Below are positions 1 through 5,840 of a DNA stretch of 5,840 nt, one piece after another. The stretch lies in assembly GCA_963629395.1 (NCBI GenBank), contig CAVGIV010000104.1, positions 1 through 5,840 of the forward strand, given 5' to 3'. The first letter of the stretch is position 1. Every line of letters starts with the position of its first letter. The DNA comes from CAG-791 sp963629395 (GTDB lineage: Bacteria; Bacillota; Clostridia; Lachnospirales; Lachnospiraceae). The notes beneath the pieces were generated by a model. That model worked only from the letters and a program-made list of their open reading frames with translations. It searched no databases and was not told the origin of the DNA. The position numbers and the translations under genes are program-made.

Positions 1-2
1 GC

Positions 3-1415
3 TACAGCTTTTTCGATCATAACCGCGTGGGACAGCTGATGAGCCGCCTGACTACGGACCTGTTTGATGTGACGGAAATGTCGCATCACGGCCCGGAGGA
101 CATCTTTATTTCGAGTGTGACCATTGTCGGAGCACTGATCATCATGTACACCATTCAGTGGAAGCTGGCACTGGTGCTTACGGTGATGATCCCGATCTTT
201 TTTGCCGTTATTTTTCGCTGCAGGCGGCATATGCGCGATGCGTCGCGCCAGGTAAAGAGTACAATTTCCTCCATCAATGCGGATTTTGAATCGGAGCTTT
301 CCGGAATGCGGACTGCCAAGGCCTTTGCCAACGAGGAGGAGGAGCTTCGGCGCTTTCAGGAGGCCAACGCCAGCTACCGCTGTGCGAAGTTTGGCTTTCA
401 CCGGGCGATGGCAGAGTTTAATGCGGCAATGGAATTCTTCCTGTGCATGCTGTCTGTGGCAGTCATTTCTGTCGGCGGCGCGCTGATCATGCAGGGACAG
501 CTCAATGTTATTGATCTGATCACCTTCAGCCTGTATGTTGCGGCCTTTGTCAGTCCCATTCGCAAGCTCTCCAGCACCACGGAGATGATAGCAAACGGAA
601 TGGCGGGCTTTCATCATTTTGCAGAGCTGATGCACACGCAGCCGGAGATTCAGGATGCGGAGAATGCAGGAGAGCTCGAAAACGTACGCGGAGATATCCG
701 CGTAGAGCACGTATCGTTTGCGTATCAGGAGAATCCGGAGGTGCTGCATGACATTACACTGGCAGTGCATGCAGGTGAGACACTGGCACTTGTCGGTTCC
801 TCCGGCGGCGGCAAAACAACGCTGAGCCAGCTGATTCCGAGATTTTACGACGTGACAGAGGGCGCCATCTATGTGGACGATCAGGATGTGCGCGGCGTGA
901 CACAGGAATCACTTCACCGCAGCATCGGCGTGGTATCGCAGGATGTATTTCTCTTTGCCGGGAGCATCGCTGACAATATCCGCTACGGAAAGCTGGATGC
1001 GACCATGGAGGAAATTCGTAAGGCAGCGCAGCTTGCAGAAATTGCAGACGATATTGAGGCGATGCCAGACGGCTATGACACGAATGTGGGCGAGCGCGGC
1101 GTTCTTTTGTCCGGCGGACAGAAGCAGCGCATCTCCATTGCGCGAATCTTCCTGAAAAATCCGCCGGTTCTGATTCTGGATGAGGCAACCTCAGCTTTGG
1201 ACAGTGTTACAGAGGCGCGCATTCAGAAGACCTTTGAGAAGCTCTCTAAAGGGAGAACGAGTATTATCATTGCACATCGCCTTTCTACCGTGCGGCATGC
1301 AGACCGCATTGCTGTCATAGAAGGAGGGCGTATTGCGGAGCTGGGAACGCACCGGCAGCTGATGGAGCTGGGCGGCGAATATGCACAGCTGGTTCACACA
1401 CAGGAGCTTATCTGA
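3..1415 (+). CDS. ABC-type exporter, fused transmembrane and ATPase domains (5' end cut by window edge)
   Basis: Half-transporter of the ABCB/MsbA-LmrA exporter type: ATP hydrolysis drives export of a drug, lipid or peptide across the cytoplasmic membrane. The frame is open to the left edge, and the first visible residues (YSFFDHNRVGQLMSRLTTD) are the conserved first cytoplasmic loop of such exporters. The GTG at 27 is therefore an internal Val and not a start; roughly 100-140 N-terminal residues (TM1-2) are missing. In visible numbering, hydrophobic blocks at about 38-71 and 141-186 match TM3-4 and TM5-6. The ATPase domain starts near 232 and has all motifs: A-loop Tyr241, Walker A GSSGGGKT 265-272, Q-loop Gln313, signature LSGGQ 369-373, Walker B VLILDE 389-394 with catalytic Glu394, D-loop SALD 397-400, H-loop His425. 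It looks catalytically intact. Exporters of this kind work as homo- or heterodimers; a partner could lie upstream. A MATE gene follows after 2 bases. The substrate cannot be told from sequence. Confidence 0.95.
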   Translation, partial: YSFFDHNRVGQLMSRLTTDLFDVTEMSHHGPEDIFISSVTIVGALIIMYTIQWKLALVLTVMIPIFFAVIFRCRRHMRDASRQVKSTISSINADFESELSGMRTAKAFANEEEELRRFQEANASYRCAKFGFHRAMAEFNAAMEFFLCMLSVAVISVGGALIMQGQLNVIDLITFSLYVAAFVSPIRKLSSTTEMIANGMAGFHHFAELMHTQPEIQDAENAGELENVRGDIRVEHVSFAYQENPEVLHDITLAVHAGETLALVGSSGGGKTTLSQLIPRFYDVTEGAIYVDDQDVRGVTQESLHRSIGVVSQDVFLFAGSIADNIRYGKLDATMEEIRKAAQLAEIADDIEAMPDGYDTNVGERGVLLSGGQKQRISIARIFLKNPPVLILDEATSALDSVTEARIQKTFEKLSKGRTSIIIAHRLSTVRHADRIAVIEGGRIAELGTHRQLMELGGEYAQLVHTQELI

Positions 1416-1417
1416 TC

Positions 1418-2806
1418 ATGAGTATTTTGCAAAAGACTTCCCCAAAAACAGAGACATCCGGCCAGATGGACATGATTCATGGGCCGCTTACCCGTAATAT
1501 TATTGCGTTTTCGCTTCCGCTGGCTGCGACCAGTATCCTGCAGCAGCTGTTTAACTCGGCGGATACGGCTGTCGTGGGGCGCTTTGACAATGCAAGGGCC
1601 CTGGCAGCGGTGGGTACCAACGGCGAGATCATCAGTCTGTTCGTAAGCCTTTTTACCGGGCTTTCCATTGGCGCCAATGTGCTGATTGCCAGTTACATCG
1701 GCATGGGCAAGACCAAAAAGATCAATGAGGCCCTGCACACCATCATGAGCATCGCCCTCATCTGCGGACTGGTCATGCTGCTGGCCGGGCAGTTTATTGC
1801 AGAGCCTCTGCTGCGCATGATTGATACACCGGAGGACGTGATGGACCTTGCGGTGGAATATCTTAAGCTCTATTTTCTGGGCAGTCCGTTCCTGATGCTG
1901 TACAATTTCGGCGCGGCGATTCTGCGGGCGAAGGGAGATACGAAGCGGCCTCTTTATGCGCTCCTTTTGTCCGGCGTTGTTAACGTATTCCTGAACCTGT
2001 TCTTTGTCATTGTCTGCCACATGAGCGTGGCAGGGGTGGCCCTGGCTACGGATATTTCCACAGCTATCAGTGCGGTGATTGTGCTGGTCTGCCTGCAGAG
2101 GGAAGAGGAGACGTTTCGTTTTCAATGGCGGAAGCTGGCTCTGCAAAGGGAATACTGCGGCAAGGTGTTCGCCATCGGTCTTCCGGCCGGTATTCAGGGG
2201 GCTGTGTTCTGCTTCTCCAATGTGTTCATTCAGGCGGCCATCAACAGCTTCGGATCCAACGCAGTGGCAGGAGCTGCAGCGGCGCTGAACTTTGAGTATT
2301 TCTCGTATTATATTGTGCAGGCCTTTGCACAGGCGGCGACCACCTTTACCAGCCAGAACTGGGCGGCCAGAGAGTGGAAGCGGTGCCGCCGGATTTTCTC
2401 CTGCAGCATGCTGTGGGGAGCGGTCTTTGCGGCGGCGATCAGTGTTCCGCTGGTTGTATTCCGCGCAGAGGCGATCCGGCTGTATTCCACAGAGGCAGCG
2501 GTGCAGGAGTTCGCCTATATCCGCATTATGACGGTACTGATCCTGGAGCCGCTCTGCGTTATCTATGAGATTCCGGCCGCAGCGCTTCGCGGAATGGGGC
2601 ACTCTACCCTTCCGGCAGTGGAAACCATTCTTGGAACGGTCGTATTCCGTCTGCTATGGCTTTCCACTATTTTCGTTCATTGGAGAACCTTCCGCATGAT
2701 CTTCTGGGTGTATCCGATATCCTGGATTTTCACCGGAGTATTGCTGCTGATCAGTTATGCATTAGCACTTCGATCCTGGGATAAGAAGCAGGCGATAAGG
2801 GACTGA
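1418..2806 (+). CDS. MATE-family multidrug/toxin efflux transporter
   Basis: Integral membrane antiporter of the multidrug and toxic compound extrusion family, which expels cationic drugs or metabolites in exchange for Na+ or H+. Its 462 residues are the usual length for twelve transmembrane helices in two pseudo-symmetric halves. The N-terminal half has the typical opening (GPLTRNIIAFSLP, 22-34), the LFNSADTAVVGRF motif (44-56) and AILRAKGDTKRPL (167-179). The second half repeats the pattern with ALRGMGHSTLP (389-399), as expected from the internal duplication. Long hydrophobic stretches occupy most of the rest; the tail is short and charged (RSWDKKQAIRD). The start is the ATG two bases after the ABC exporter stop, with AGGAG at 1402-1406 inside the end of that gene (11-base spacing), so the two are probably co-transcribed and translationally coupled. 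The coding sequence is intact. Family assignment is firm; substrate and coupling ion are unknown. Confidence 0.95.
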   Translation: MSILQKTSPKTETSGQMDMIHGPLTRNIIAFSLPLAATSILQQLFNSADTAVVGRFDNARALAAVGTNGEIISLFVSLFTGLSIGANVLIASYIGMGKTKKINEALHTIMSIALICGLVMLLAGQFIAEPLLRMIDTPEDVMDLAVEYLKLYFLGSPFLMLYNFGAAILRAKGDTKRPLYALLLSGVVNVFLNLFFVIVCHMSVAGVALATDISTAISAVIVLVCLQREEETFRFQWRKLALQREYCGKVFAIGLPAGIQGAVFCFSNVFIQAAINSFGSNAVAGAAAALNFEYFSYYIVQAFAQAATTFTSQNWAAREWKRCRRIFSCSMLWGAVFAAAISVPLVVFRAEAIRLYSTEAAVQEFAYIRIMTVLILEPLCVIYEIPAAALRGMGHSTLPAVETILGTVVFRLLWLSTIFVHWRTFRMIFWVYPISWIFTGVLLLISYALALRSWDKKQAIRD

Positions 2807-2827
2807 GTGACCGTGTTTCACTTCTAT

Positions 2828-2876
2828 AAAAAAGCCTCTGGAAAACGCTTTTACAGCGCTTTGCGGAGGCTTTTTT
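2828..2876. terminator. Bidirectional intrinsic terminator between convergent genes
   Basis: A perfect 11-bp stem pairs AAAAAAGCCTC (2828-2838) with GAGGCTTTTTT (2866-2876). It continues inward through a few mismatches into a second paired block, CGCT (2846-2849) with AGCG (2855-2858), closing on a 5-base loop. Read on the plus strand the stem ends in six T residues 22 bases after the MATE stop. Read on the minus strand the A-run becomes the U-tract, about 50 bases after the aroA stop. It therefore can end both converging operons. Confidence 0.92.
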
Positions 2877-2929
2877 ACAGGTGAGGGTTCATCGATGGAC
2901 GACAGAAAGGCTTGACAAGAGCCTGCCGA

Positions 2930-4363
2930 TCAGATGTCCTGGCGAAGACCAGCCAGGTCACGGAAGAATTTCGGATAGCTGATATCAACGCAGGACGCAT
3001 CGTCTAACGTAGTGGCGCCTTCTGCAAGGAGAGAGGCGATGGCAAAGGACATGGCGATGCGGTGGTCCTTAAAAGTGCGGATATTCGCGCCGTGCAGCGG
3101 TTTTCCGCCGTGAATGATCATACCGTCATCGGTTGGTGTGATGTCACAGCCCATGGCGGTGAGTCCCTCTGTCACCACGGCTATGCGGTCGGATTCCTTG
3201 ACCTTGAGCTCGGCGGCATCGCGGATGATGGTTGTGCCCTCGGCGGCGGCAGCCATTACAGCAATGACCGGCAGCTCATCGATGAGTGTCGGAATCAGAT
3301 CCTTTTCGATGACAGTGGCATGGAGGGAACTGGAGCGTACCAGAAGATCTGCAGAGGGCTCTGCAGAAAGATCCTCATTCAGAATCGTAATGTCGGCGCC
3401 CATTGCCTTCGCTACGCGAAGAATTCCGTCTCTGGTCTCATTCATTCCCACATTCCGAATCAGGACTTCCGAGTTCGGTACCAGGCAGGCTGCTGCGATA
3501 AAGTAGGCGGCAGAGGAGATGTCACCCGGGACGCGGATGCTGCCGGGAGATTCCAGCTCATCGGCGGGAGTTACCATGACCTGGTGACCGCCGGGAATGA
3601 GTGCTCCTGTGACAGGATCAGCGGCAGCAGAGATTTCCCTTGTCTGCACCGGATGTCCAAAGGCTGCCAGCATTTTCTCTGTATGATCACGGGAAATGGC
3701 GGGCTCTGTAACGGTGGTATCTCCCTCGGCATACAGGCCGGCGCATAAAATCGCAGATTTCACCTGCGCGGAGGCGACCTTTGTCCGATAGGAAATGCCG
3801 TGCAGGGGCTTGCCGGTAATCTTCAGCGGGGCGCAGCCGTTGTCATTCATGCTGACGATATCGGCTCCCATCAGGGCCAGCGGCTCCATCACGCGCTTCA
3901 TAGGGCGGCGGTTTACGGAATCATCGCCGGTGATATAGCTGGTGAAATGCTGAGGCGCAAGGATCCCGCTCATGATGCGCGTTGTCGTACCACTGTTCTG
4001 GGAGTACAGCGCAATGGGAGAGTGCGACGGATACAGTCCGCGAAGGCCGGTACCGTGCACAACGAGGCGCCCGGGCTCCGAGAAATCCCGTTCAATATAA
4101 ATGCCAAGGCGGGAAAAGCAGTCCATCGTTGCCAGACAGTCCGCGCTTTCCAGAAAATGAGTGACAATCGTATCACCCTTGGCAAGGGATCCGAACATAA
4201 TGGCCCGGTGGGAAATGGACTTGTCACCCGGGATCGTAAGCTCTCCCTTTAAAGAGGAAGCGGGCGATAAGGTCATGGGAGACGGGCCGTTCTCCTTGAC
4301 GGCGGCAGCGTCTGAAGTGCCGGCGCCTGCTACGCTGTCTTTGATCAGAATGTGTCTGTGCAA
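2930..4363 (-). CDS. aroA: 3-phosphoshikimate 1-carboxyvinyltransferase (EPSP synthase), class II type, with N-terminal extension
   Basis: Cytoplasmic enzyme of the shikimate pathway: transfers the enolpyruvyl group of phosphoenolpyruvate to shikimate 3-phosphate, the step before chorismate synthase. Visible motifs in order: GDKS-SHR (46-53) for substrate phosphate binding, NSGTTTR (123-129, the PEP-binding loop), RRP (152-154), SAQVK (198-202), RDHTE (225-229), NETR (308-311), IDELP (361-365) with the likely catalytic Asp362, KESDR (389-393) with the likely catalytic Glu390, DHRIAM (433-438) and YPKFF (463-467). GDKS, SAQxK, RxHxE and NxTR together mark the class II group. Family members are usually about 430 residues; this one is 477 because 29 residues precede the usual start region (MTLSPASSLKGELTIPGDKS). 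The TTG at 4363 is chosen because AAGGAG lies 7 bases upstream. The alternative ATG at 4276 has its nearest AAGGAG 15 bases away, which is poor spacing. It lies 11 bases after tyrA and is probably in the same operon. The function is very sure; the start is less so. Confidence 0.97.
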   Translation of the reverse strand: MHRHILIKDSVAGAGTSDAAAVKENGPSPMTLSPASSLKGELTIPGDKSISHRAIMFGSLAKGDTIVTHFLESADCLATMDCFSRLGIYIERDFSEPGRLVVHGTGLRGLYPSHSPIALYSQNSGTTTRIMSGILAPQHFTSYITGDDSVNRRPMKRVMEPLALMGADIVSMNDNGCAPLKITGKPLHGISYRTKVASAQVKSAILCAGLYAEGDTTVTEPAISRDHTEKMLAAFGHPVQTREISAAADPVTGALIPGGHQVMVTPADELESPGSIRVPGDISSAAYFIAAACLVPNSEVLIRNVGMNETRDGILRVAKAMGADITILNEDLSAEPSADLLVRSSSLHATVIEKDLIPTLIDELPVIAVMAAAAEGTTIIRDAAELKVKESDRIAVVTEGLTAMGCDITPTDDGMIIHGGKPLHGANIRTFKDHRIAMSFAIASLLAEGATTLDDASCVDISYPKFFRDLAGLRQDI

Positions 4364-4370
4364 GGTTATT

Positions 4371-4376
4371 CTCCTT
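4371..4376 (-). promoter_or_regulatory. Ribosome binding site of aroA (supports TTG start)
   Basis: On the minus strand AAGGAG sits 7 bases before the TTG at 4363 and overlaps the TAA stop of tyrA (4375-4377). This spacing supports the TTG start and suggests that ribosomes finishing tyrA can reinitiate on aroA. The same 8-mer AAGGAGAA recurs inside the aroA reading frame at 4290-4297, but 15 bases from the next ATG (4276). Confidence 0.75.
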
Positions 4377-5490
4377 AATGTAATGTATAGTTTCTGGTTG
4401 TCAGAATGTCCCGCGCCTCGGTAAGATCCGCCTCCGAATAAAACTCCACGCGCAGCGTACCCTCCTGGTATTCCCGGTTGTGGGTGATGCCGATATTTTT
4501 GATATTGATTGCATTGACAGCAAGGAGTGTCACCACCTCCGCCAGCATGCCGGGGTGGTCCTCAATGTCAACATGCAGGACATGGAGGAGATTCTGTGCG
4601 CCGGAGGATACGCCGTCAAAGCTGTCGCGGTAGCTCTTGGCATTATCGAAGAACCGGTAGATCTCTGTCTGATTATGCTCTGCAATGTTTTGCCGAATTG
4701 TCTGAAGCCCAGCAATGTAGTTATCCAGAAGCTTTGTAATATTGTCGGCGTTTGTCATGCAGATCTGCTGCCACATGACCGGCGAAGAGGACGAAATGCG
4801 TGTAATGTCCTTAAAGCCGCCGGCCGCGATGGCATGCATGACCGCATCGTCGGAATCGGATGCCTGGACGAGATTGACCAGCTCTGCGGAGACAACATGC
4901 GGCAGATGCGAAATGCCTGCAACGGCATAATCATGAAAAGGACAGGAGATCACCAGCGGAATGGCTTTAATCTGCCGGACAAACTCCTTCATCAGGAGCG
5001 TTTTCTCCTGCGGCGTATCATCTGTAGGAGCCACGATATAGTAGGCATTTTCCAGAAGCCCTGCCCGGGAGTTGTGATACCGCGTCCGTTCGGAGCCGGT
5101 CATGGGATGTCCGCCGACAAAGTAATACGAAAGGCCGGCAGCCTCTACGTGCTCCTGAATATCGCGCTTGGTGGAACCGATATCGGTCAGGATGGCCGAT
5201 GATTTGAGGTGTCCCTGCAGCGCATGGAGATTCTCGGCGTTTTTCTGGACCGGTGCGCACAGGAAAATGATGTCGCACGCTTCGAACAGCGCGCCGTCAA
5301 GCGGTCCGTCATCACTGCAGGCGCCGCGATTTACAACGCCGTCCTTTAAGGCTTCTGTCAGCGTGTCGCGGGAAGGGTTGTAGGCCACAATATCCGCATC
5401 CGGCCAATACTGACGAATGGCCTTTGCAATGGACCCGCCGATCAGTCCGAGCCCGATAAAGCCAAAGTGCATGGAATTAAAATCCGTCAT
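4375..5490 (-). CDS. tyrA: Prephenate dehydrogenase with C-terminal ACT domain
   Basis: Oxidatively decarboxylates prephenate to 4-hydroxyphenylpyruvate, the committed step to tyrosine, in the cytoplasm. The 371-residue product has an N-terminal Rossmann fold with GLGLIGGS (13-20), then TDIGSTK (102-108), the catalytic-region GGHPMTGSE (126-134, His128), SHLPH (194-198) and GGFKDITRIS (224-233, whose Arg231 corresponds to the prephenate-binding Arg of the family). An ACT domain fills about 302-371 (VLHVDIEDHPGMLAEVV, 304-320) and by analogy senses an aromatic amino acid, probably tyrosine, for feedback control. The start at ATG 5490 is preferred: a GGAG lies 9 bases upstream and the protein then begins just before the Rossmann strand, as is usual. 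The open frame continues 26 codons upstream to ATG 5568, but that ATG has no ribosome binding site. Asn38 stands where NAD-specific members usually have Asp at the end of the second strand, with Arg41 nearby. An arogenate dehydrogenase activity cannot be excluded from sequence. It is followed by aroA. Confidence 0.95.
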   Translation of the reverse strand: MTDFNSMHFGFIGLGLIGGSIAKAIRQYWPDADIVAYNPSRDTLTEALKDGVVNRGACSDDGPLDGALFEACDIIFLCAPVQKNAENLHALQGHLKSSAILTDIGSTKRDIQEHVEAAGLSYYFVGGHPMTGSERTRYHNSRAGLLENAYYIVAPTDDTPQEKTLLMKEFVRQIKAIPLVISCPFHDYAVAGISHLPHVVSAELVNLVQASDSDDAVMHAIAAGGFKDITRISSSSPVMWQQICMTNADNITKLLDNYIAGLQTIRQNIAEHNQTEIYRFFDNAKSYRDSFDGVSSGAQNLLHVLHVDIEDHPGMLAEVVTLLAVNAINIKNIGITHNREYQEGTLRVEFYSEADLTEARDILTTRNYTLH

Positions 5491-5499
5491 TATCTTTGT

Positions 5500-5503
5500 C
5501 TCC
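5500..5503 (-). promoter_or_regulatory. Ribosome binding site of tyrA (decides the start)
   Basis: On the minus strand GGAG (in CGGAGAC) lies 9 bases before the ATG at 5490. Neither the upstream ATG at 5568 nor the downstream ATG at 5472 has a comparable purine-rich site, so 5490 is the best-supported start. Confidence 0.65.
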
Positions 5504-5596
5504 GATGTTTCTTTCTTAGGTACAGTCAACTTCAAAAGTTTACCGCAGGAGAGAGAATTTATCCACATAGGAACGGACGCTTTTTTAATAATGACG

Positions 5597-5655
5597 CAGC
5601 GGCCTGTCAGCAGGAATGGATGATGCTCATGTTTTCCTGCTGACAGGCCTTGCTG
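5597..5655. repeat. Perfect 16-bp inverted repeat (large hairpin) upstream of tyrA
   Basis: GGCCTGTCAGCAGGAA (5601-5616) is matched exactly by its reverse complement at 5634-5649, with a 17-base loop. After a 2-base bulge the stem extends by CAGC (5597-5600) with GCTG (5652-5655). The loop contains its own small palindrome, ATGA-TGC-TCAT (5620-5630). Neither side is followed by a T-run, so it is not a classical intrinsic terminator. It could be a degenerate terminator, a leader hairpin of tyrA mRNA, an operator-like site or a palindromic repeat element. Confidence 0.85.
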
Positions 5656-5691
5656 TATATTTTATGAGCGAATGCTTTCAGTTTTCCTCAG

Positions 5692-5720
5692 TTGACACCC
5701 GCATACGGCAGGCATAAAAT
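5692..5720 (+). promoter_or_regulatory. Near-consensus sigma-A promoter facing right, divergent from tyrA
   Basis: TTGACA (5692-5697) is a perfect -35 box; after exactly 17 bases comes TAAAAT (5715-5720), a 5-of-6 match to the -10 box. Transcription would start near 5727 and run off the right edge through the paired hairpins. No open reading frame with a ribosome binding site is visible after it inside the window, so it would drive a leader, a small RNA or a gene beyond the edge. Confidence 0.6.
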
Positions 5721-5768
5721 TTACGGCGTATGTGTTCTTAGAATACAGACGATATGTAACTATTTAGC

Positions 5769-5837
5769 GCCCATCTCGATTTTCCTTTCGGAAAACCTCG
5801 ATGTGGCTGGCCAGAGGCGCTTCGCGCCTTGGCCGCC
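5769..5837. repeat. Two adjacent bulged hairpins, REP-like or structured RNA
   Basis: The first hairpin (5769-5807) pairs GCC, CAT, CGA and TTTTCC with GGAAAA, TCG, ATG and GGC around a TTTC loop, interrupted by small bulges. The second (5809-5834) pairs GGCCA and AGGCGC with GCGCCT and TGGCC around a TTC loop with one bulged G; it could extend to 5837 using the outer GGC of the first. The pair lies downstream of the rightward promoter and reaches the window edge. No long T-run is visible. It may be an interspersed palindromic repeat or part of an RNA structure; sequence alone does not decide. Confidence 0.5.
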
Positions 5838-5840
5838 TGC

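Larger units (their letters stand above)
5491..5840. other. Intergenic region upstream of tyrA, rich in inverted repeats
   Basis: About 350 bases with no convincing gene. The minus-strand tyrA leader next to the gene (5491-5590) shows no clear -35/-10 pair and no T-box motif. A very weak minus-strand promoter candidate is CTGAAA, 16 bases, TATACA, just upstream of the hairpin at 5597-5655, with only 4 of 6 matches in each box. The rest holds the inverted repeat, the rightward promoter and the edge hairpins listed separately. The last 75 bases or so are open in all three minus-strand frames (stops at 5738, 5760 and 5764), so the C-terminus of a minus-strand gene entering from the right cannot be strictly excluded, though none of the short peptides is recognisable. 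Confidence 0.6.

Noticed and set aside
27..29. GTG as the start of the ABC exporter
   Set aside because: The frame is open to the left edge and the residues before it (YSFFDHNR) belong to the conserved exporter loop, so the gene continues upstream and this codon is an internal Val.
1394..2602. 402-codon open frame on the minus strand opposite the MATE gene
   Set aside because: Its translation is rich in His, Gln, Arg and Cys with no domain or hydrophobic pattern. The plus-strand frame encodes a clear MATE protein, so this is an antisense shadow.
2908..2924. Small hairpin AGGCT/AGCCT just after the aroA stop
   Set aside because: It has only 5 bp with a 7-base loop and no T-run; the strong hairpin at 2828-2876 already explains termination.
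3062..3748. 228-codon plus-strand open frame opposite aroA
   Set aside because: The opposite strand encodes an EPSP synthase with all motifs; the plus-strand translation has no recognisable family features.
4480..5202. 240-codon plus-strand open frame opposite tyrA
   Set aside because: The opposite strand encodes a full TyrA-ACT protein; this frame is a shadow with no supporting ribosome binding site or domain.
5491..5568. 26-codon N-terminal extension of TyrA from ATG 5568
   Set aside because: No ribosome binding site precedes ATG 5568, and the family normally starts just before the Rossmann GxGxxG strand; ATG 5490 has a GGAG 9 bases upstream.
5702..5732. Inverted repeat CATACG/CGTATG spanning the -10 region
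   Set aside because: It is 6 bp with a 19-base loop, which is weak and could be chance; it might be an operator, but there is no further support.
5760..5840. C-terminal fragment of a minus-strand gene entering from the right edge
   Set aside because: All three frames are open for 24-34 codons, but none gives a recognisable protein tail, and the stretch is dominated by inverted repeats. It is too short to call.

Overview
The window looks like a piece of a chromosome from a moderately GC-rich member of the Bacillota, most likely Clostridia or Negativicutes. The evidence is AAGGAG/GGAG ribosome binding sites, a TTG start, U-tract intrinsic terminators, and the family flavour of the four proteins: a YknU/LmrA-like ABC exporter, a Firmicute-type MATE, a class II EPSP synthase and a TyrA with a C-terminal ACT domain. 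The exact genus cannot be fixed from the sequence alone.

Left half, plus strand (1-2806): the 3' three quarters of an ABC-type exporter (transmembrane domain plus ATPase domain, cut by the left edge) is followed after 2 bases by a complete MATE-family transporter. They form a tightly coupled pair of two mechanistically different efflux pumps, one driven by ATP and one by an ion gradient. A long hairpin with an A-tract on one side and a T-tract on the other (2828-2876) follows and can stop transcription arriving from either direction.

Right half, minus strand (2930-5490): tyrA (prephenate dehydrogenase with a regulatory ACT domain) is followed 11 bases later by aroA (5-enolpyruvylshikimate-3-phosphate synthase). 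Both act in aromatic amino acid synthesis: AroA performs the penultimate step towards chorismate, and TyrA commits prephenate to tyrosine. The aroA ribosome binding site overlaps the tyrA stop codon, so the two are probably translated from one mRNA. AroA begins at a TTG and carries an unusual 29-residue N-terminal extension.

Right end (5491-5840): about 350 bases without a convincing gene but rich in structure. It holds a perfect 16-bp inverted repeat upstream of tyrA, a near-consensus sigma-A promoter pointing right (away from tyrA), and two adjacent bulged hairpins at the right edge that look like an interspersed palindromic repeat, a structured RNA, or the leader of a gene outside the window. 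I found no T-box or other recognisable riboswitch in front of tyrA.

Most of the window is ordinary metabolism and transport. I see no clear evidence of a new multi-gene system. The structured non-coding right end is the part most worth a second look.
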